Origin: Gnetum montanum
Taxonomy: Eukaryota > Streptophyta > Gnetopsida > Gnetales > Gnetaceae
DNA length: 46,018 nucleotides
Assembly: GCA_015680685.1 (NCBI GenBank)
Contig: MNCI01030254.1
Location: 34,081-80,098 of the forward strand
Direction: 5' to 3'
The notes beneath the pieces are model-generated. The model was not told the origin of the DNA, searched no databases, and saw only the letters and a list, made by a program, of their open reading frames with translations. The position numbers and the translations under genes are program-made. This document shows, one piece after another, positions 41,640 to 46,018 of the stretch; position 1 is the stretch's first letter; every line of letters begins with the position of its first letter.

Positions 41640-42750
41640 TTTAGAGGTATTTTATTGGAATTTGCCTGAAAATAATAAATCAAAGGTATATTGAAACAAT
41701 TTCATGATCATGATGATTTGTATTATGAATCCCCAAGAGTGATGAAGAAACATATATTAAGATATGACTTTTACTGATCCACTATGTATAAGGATGTGAG
41801 AGATAAAATTTTAAACTATAACAAGTGCCAAATACATGGATTAAAGCTGAAGAAAGCTAATGCTCCACTAAAAGTAGTGATAATAGATAGGTCTTTTCAA
41901 AGATGAGGATTGGATTTATAGTAGCTATAGCTCCATCTAAAGTAGGCCATAAATTCATTTTGATAGCCACTAATTATTTTGCCAAGTACTTAGAAGCTAA
42001 AGCACTAAGAAGAGGCACATCTTATGATGTGATCAAGTTTCTTGAACAAAGCATCACGAATTACTTTGGAATACTAGAATCATTAATAACTAATAATAGA
42101 ATAGATTTTCAATTAGCCAAGTTTGTGAGATCAACATATGAGAAATCAATCCTACTTTGATCCTCTTCCAACAACTATCCACAACAAAATAACCTAATTA
42201 AATCTACTAATAAAAAGTTGATCTTATATATCAAGCATTCCATGAATAATAGTGTGGAAAATTGGCATGAGTTGTTGTAAGGAGCTTTATGGATTGAGAG
42301 TATTAGAATAAATAAATCTATAGGGACTACATCATTTAGCTTTGTTTATAAATTTAATGCTAAAATTACTAATGTGGTTGTGTCTTCAATGGTTGGGTAT
42401 GTGAAAAATTATAGCCCATGATTAGATAAAGAATGTGTTGTGATGGATCTATTATTAAAGAGGAAAACTAAGATTGATGAAGCCCAATATAAGCTATTGC
42501 ATAATGCAACATTAATGAAGAGGTGGTTTGATCACCAAGTAGGATGGAAGGCATTCAAAGAAGGCAATTTAATATTATTTTGGAGGATTAAAGGAAAAGG
42601 TAAAGCTAACAAAATTTTAGCTAAGTGGATCGGGGGCCATTGATGATTAAGCAACAAGTATTTGAAAATACATTTAAGCTTTCTTTATTAGATGGACAAG
42701 TGTTAAGCTATTTTTTTAACATGCTTCATCTGAAAAATTACTTTAGGTAA
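41640..42750 (+). pseudogene. Element B integrase
   Basis: A degenerate HHCC region (about 41690-41850: SPRVMKKHILRYDFY, NYNKCQIHGLKLKKANAPLK) is followed by the core in 41903-42160: IAPSKVGHKFILIATNYFAK, YLEAKALRRGTSYDVIKFLE, FGILESLITNNRIDF. Both expected catalytic Asp positions (ATDYF is not catalytic; TDNG is) are altered. TDNG has become TNNR. The C-terminus (42440-42643) reads KRKTKIDEAQYKLLHNATLM then GWKAFKEGNLILFWR, and ends FKLSLLDGQVLSYFFNMLHL before a stop at about 42750. Confidence 0.8.
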
Positions 42751-42829
42751 CCACCCACTTAAAATAGTTCTAAATCGTTGACCAAAGTTTTAAATATGTG
42801 CATAGTGTTTAGTAACTAGTTCTTAGGAC

Positions 42830-42836
42830 TATATAA
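42830..42836 (+). promoter_or_regulatory. TATA box candidate downstream of element B integrase
   Basis: TATATAA in the context GGACTATATAAAGGGTAGAA. It lies about 60 bp before an ATG (42895) that opens the remnant described next. It could be a promoter for a 3' ORF or part of a 3' LTR that I could not delimit. Confidence 0.4.
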
Positions 42837-42894
42837 AGGGTAGAAACTAAGCTATAAAATTTGTACGTTCAACTTAGACAAGCATGGTCAGGAA

Positions 42895-43420
42895 GACAAG
42901 GCCCATGATAAGAAGAAGATTATTTGTAGATCCACAAAAGTCATAATGAAAGCTAGGCCTTCTATTTCTTATTTGTTTGGGCGTTGCCTCAAATATGTGT
43001 AGAGGATATATTACATGAAGATACCAATGGAGCATCTTACAATTGCTTATGTATTACCTAGCTTTGTGATGAATTTTCTATGCTACAAATGGAAAATTTA
43101 TCCATGTTAGAAATTAGATCAAGATTCCAAAATGCTTGAACCTTTCACTAAAGGAAAAATTTAATGAGGAAAGCCCAATTTGTAATTTTAATTACAACAA
43201 TGTCTTGGTTAATTTGCCTAAAAATGACACTGAAGCAAAGCTTGAAAGTTTAGAAAGGAGTTGAAATAAGAAAAGGAGCCCAAGGGAGATGCAATTTCCA
43301 AGGAACCCAAGGAAGGATAGGATTGGGGTAATGATGTACAATTTGCAATACCTACACAAGTAATGATCGAGTTTGAGTACAATGAAGCCTTAGAATAAAA
43401 GGTTCTAAGGAAAGTCATAA
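42895..43420 (+). pseudogene. Unclassified ORF remnant after element B pol
   Basis: The first frame opens MVRKTRPMIRRRLFVDPQKS and stops. The next frame reads MKARPSISYLFGRCLKYV, a stop, then MKIPMEHLTIAYVLPSFVMN, FLCYKWKIYPC and KLDQDSKMLEPFTKGKI. Codon order and conserved-looking residues suggest a real but decayed protein. I recognise no family. Extra ORFs between integrase and 3' LTR are known in Tat-group elements, so it may belong to B. Confidence 0.4.
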
Positions 43421-43849
43421 CTACTGTACAATGTCATCTAGTTTCATTAGCTTAGGTTTAGTTAGTTTATTTGAAAAGTTTAGGATTAGAATTTTTTCAT
43501 TCCTACTAAGCCTTAAGATACAAGGGTTTCTCCTCAAAAAATATTTGAGCCTATGCTTAGTTAATTTGTTTTTGTACATAAGTGTTGGAAGAAAGAGATT
43601 GTTTTGTTTAGGAATATTGTTGTTGCAATAATTAGCCATTTCATGGAACAACCATAAATTACAATGTCATACTTAATTCTTTTGAAACCACCATTAAAAG
43701 AAAAGTAAAGCTAAAAAATAGTTAGCTAAATGAAAGGATTTTTCACATTAGCCAGTGCTAGGAAAATAAGCTTCACCTAGCAGAAATCTCTAGTTGTGAT
43801 TAAAATGTTAGTTGTATTATTGAGTAAATAGGGAATGAAAGTTGAGTTA
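43421..43849. other. Non-coding, no feature recognised
   Basis: There are short overlapping open frames on both strands (43421-43651) without family resemblance. I see nothing else. Confidence 0.4.
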
Positions 43850-45520
43850 GCATTTAGATGAGGTTTCATTTCATCTAGAATAGGCCCATGTCACCTTTCA
43901 TGGATTTAGTTAAGTTTACAAAAGAAGAGCTTCAGTAGAAAGTCATGCCACATGCATTTAGATGTAGCTATGATTTGCATCTAGATAAAAATTTTGCTTC
44001 TAAATAAACTTTATATGCATGAGCTAAAGAAATTTTAGGATTAGTAATAGCTCAAGCATTTCAACAAAAAATGGTTTGTCAAGTGCATATTGGGCTAAGT
44101 ATTTACGAGCATTAGGAGTTTCTCATTTATATGAAAAAACATCATCGAGATAGCCCATCTACCAGTTCATCAATAAGCAATGCAAAACTAAATTCTAAAA
44201 AGCTCAAGCAAGAAGAAGATCAAATTTATTATACAACTAATTAAAAATACATGAATATTATAAAGCTATTAAAAATTAAAGAAAGGCTAAACATTATGCA
44301 AAATTTGGAAGTTGAATAAAGCTTTAAATATTTAAAAGAAAAAAAGCCTCTAGTACAATATAACTCTTCTACATTAGCTTAAACAAACATGCCTTTAAAG
44401 AAACTGAAGTAGCCAAATAGCACTCAAAGGAAATTCCCATCTATATGGAATTATTTTTTTTCAATTTCCCAAAAAACACAATCTTCAATTAAGCTTTTAA
44501 GTGGAGGACCCCTCGTAAGAGCTAAGTTGTGTTTTCAAGCATTATATCAACTTAAGGAATTACTTTGGCTTCTTTTGAAAGCTATTTCAAATGCTTGAGA
44601 TGGAGAGGAAAGCTTTTGAAAAAGCAAAGGCAAAAATTATTTAGATGGAAAACCATCATCTAGCTAGAAATTATGCGATGCAAGTTTTACCATAGACATG
44701 TGTTGAAGCTGCCTAAGATTAGCAAAGAAAGCTTAATAAGTAGTTACATCATCATTATGATTTATGAACATGATTAAGGTTTCTTAAGCTATTTTCAAGC
44801 TACATAAGTGCATCAGTCATGAAGCTTTCTATCTAGATGCATTGTTTGCATCTAGATGTGTTAAAAAATGCACATGTCTAAAAGCTATTTTAAATGGAGG
44901 TCCTAGCTTTTCAACCTTTAGCCATTACTTCATTTTGGAGAAAATGTTCAAGCATACGCACCACGTTAGCATTCAAAATTAGTAGAAATTTCCATCTAGA
45001 TAATTTGAGCTCTATTAAAGATACAAGATTAAGCTACTTAAAAAGAAAGTTAAGTTTTTTATTTGAGTGCATAAGTTAAAGTAATGATGGGACCCATGAC
45101 AACTTAAACATGAGCTTGTTAAAGCTGGTAAATGGTGGGAGTGCATTTTTATCTAGATGGTAAAGCCTCATCTAAATGTTTCATCTGCCACATTAGCATT
45201 ACCATGTTAGTACTACCACATCAACAAATAAATGAAACTCATTTCTTCATCTAGATCAATGTTGCTTCATCTACCATGTCAGCATCGTCACATCAACACT
45301 ACCACATAAGCAAATAGATAAAGTTCATTTCTTTATGTAGATCAATGTTGTTTCATCTACCACATTAACACTACCACATTAGAAAATAGATGAAGCTCGT
45401 TTCTCCATCTAGATCAATGTTGCTTCATCATCAACGTTGCCATGTCAACAAGTAGATGAAACTTTTTTTTTCATCTAGATGAATGTTGCATCATCTACCA
45501 TGTTAGCAATGCCATGTCAC
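43850..45520. repeat. Array of CATCTAGATG-type palindromic words with larger loose repeats
   Basis: CATCTAGATG (self-complementary) or derivatives recur, for example near 43955, 43977, 44640, 44830-44860, 44991, 45150, 45249, 45336, 45407 and 45473. In 45180-45510 the longer unit TCATCTAGATCAATGTTGCT plus CATCTACCAC recurs with anchors at 45252, 45338, 45410 and 45476 (spacing 86, 72, 66). This is non-coding and may be the LTR or 3' region of B. Confidence 0.6.
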
Positions 45521-45844
45521 AACTCATCCTAGACTGTAAAGAATTATATTTTATGCATATATGCATCTAAGTTATGATCCATCTTGGAAAGAAAAAAAAG
45601 TCTAAAAAACGTTTAATAAGTAAGCTTGGAAAAATTCCAAGAGATACTCTAACATGGTAATAGCTTTATGAGCTAATGTCTACACTAAGGCTACATAAAT
45701 AAAAGCTAAATAAATGTTCAAGGTCATAGAACTAGTTTATAAAGCTAAACATTTAGCCTTATGAAAATGCTTACAAAGGCTCTACCACATCAACTCATAA
45801 AGAAGGCCCATAAAACTAAAGGGAATAGGGTTCAAATTTTAAAT
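45521..45844. other. AT-rich non-coding, no feature recognised
   Basis: Very low in CpG and without a coding frame of note. I see nothing further. Confidence 0.4.
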
Positions 45845-46018
45845 CCTGATGAGTGGCGAGGTACCCCTACACTCCACCATACGAATACGAGCGTACATGC
45901 ACGATCCGGTCGAACTCCGCAGACTAAATGCCTTAACGCCACAAGAAACACTTGGGGTTAATCGTTCGTTGTCTTCCCAGGCTTGCTTGTATGTGTCACG
46001 GTGTATGGTTAAGCAAGT
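45845..46018. other. CpG-rich sequence of different composition at the window end
   Basis: From about 45845 the sequence changes abruptly: I count roughly 13 CpG in 175 bp (for example CGAATACGAGCG, CGATCCGGTCGAACTCCGC). A possible LTR-like start is TGATGAGTGGCGAGG at 45847. It may be the edge of a younger insertion, but only one side is visible. Confidence 0.4.

Noticed and set aside
45830-45850. GGGTTCAAATTTT as a tRNA T-arm or SINE box B
   Set aside because: There is no matching box A or cloverleaf upstream, and the spacing does not fit a tRNA.

Overview
This window looks like intergenic heterochromatin from a land plant with a very large genome. A conifer or other gymnosperm is my best guess, but that is an inference: no host gene or species-specific sequence is recognisable. 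The region is AT-rich and almost entirely decayed LTR retrotransposons nested in one another. Nearly all coding sequence is broken by stops and frameshifts, so most genes are annotated as pseudogenes. I found no rRNA, tRNA, CRISPR array or intact host gene.

Layout. (A) 1-6016, minus strand: Ty3/gypsy element, Athila/Tat-like, truncated by the window edge, with gag, protease, RT, RNase H and integrase. Its RT is interrupted by a roughly 560-bp inverted duplication bounded by single N characters, probably an assembly artefact. (B) 7173-8988 plus 38447-42750, plus strand: a second Ty3/gypsy element with gag, protease, an archaeal-type RNase H placed before RT, then RT, RNase H and integrase. It is split by an insertion and carries an N-bounded 776-bp duplication. 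(E) 8989-38446, plus strand: a Ty1/copia-like element inserted in B. It has a copia gag, a second plant-type ORF and no recognisable pol. (C) 9328-17110, minus strand: a Tat-like element inside E's 5' LTR, with two LTRs of about 1.3 kb, gag and no pol. (D) 19508-35084, minus strand: the youngest element (15.6 kb) inside E's gag. It has 2.3-kb LTRs, a perfect CACCC target-site duplication, a protease and a nearly complete RT-RNase H-archaeal RNase H-integrase, but no gag core.

The inferred order is B, then E into B, then C and D separately into E. C and D share the primer-binding-site core, polypurine tract and an N-terminal ORF ahead of gag, so they belong to one lineage. C keeps gag without pol, and D keeps pol without a gag core.

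The most unusual features are in D. Each LTR holds six tandem units of strikingly constant 192-194 bp. The 4-kb gap between protease and RT is CpG-rich and carries plus-strand (antisense) promoter, splice and poly(A)-like signals, suggesting an antisense gene or captured host fragment. Several strict minisatellites (26, 38 and about 27 bp) lie in the non-coding parts. In the older elements many in-frame stops are TAG where CAG (Gln) is expected, as would follow from decay of methylated cytosines.

The 3' flank (42750-46018) has an unclassified ORF remnant behind a TATA box, an array of CATCTAGATG-type palindromes, and an abrupt change to CpG-rich sequence at about 45845. Domain calls come from reading translations by eye, so boundaries without a repeat or TSD are approximate.
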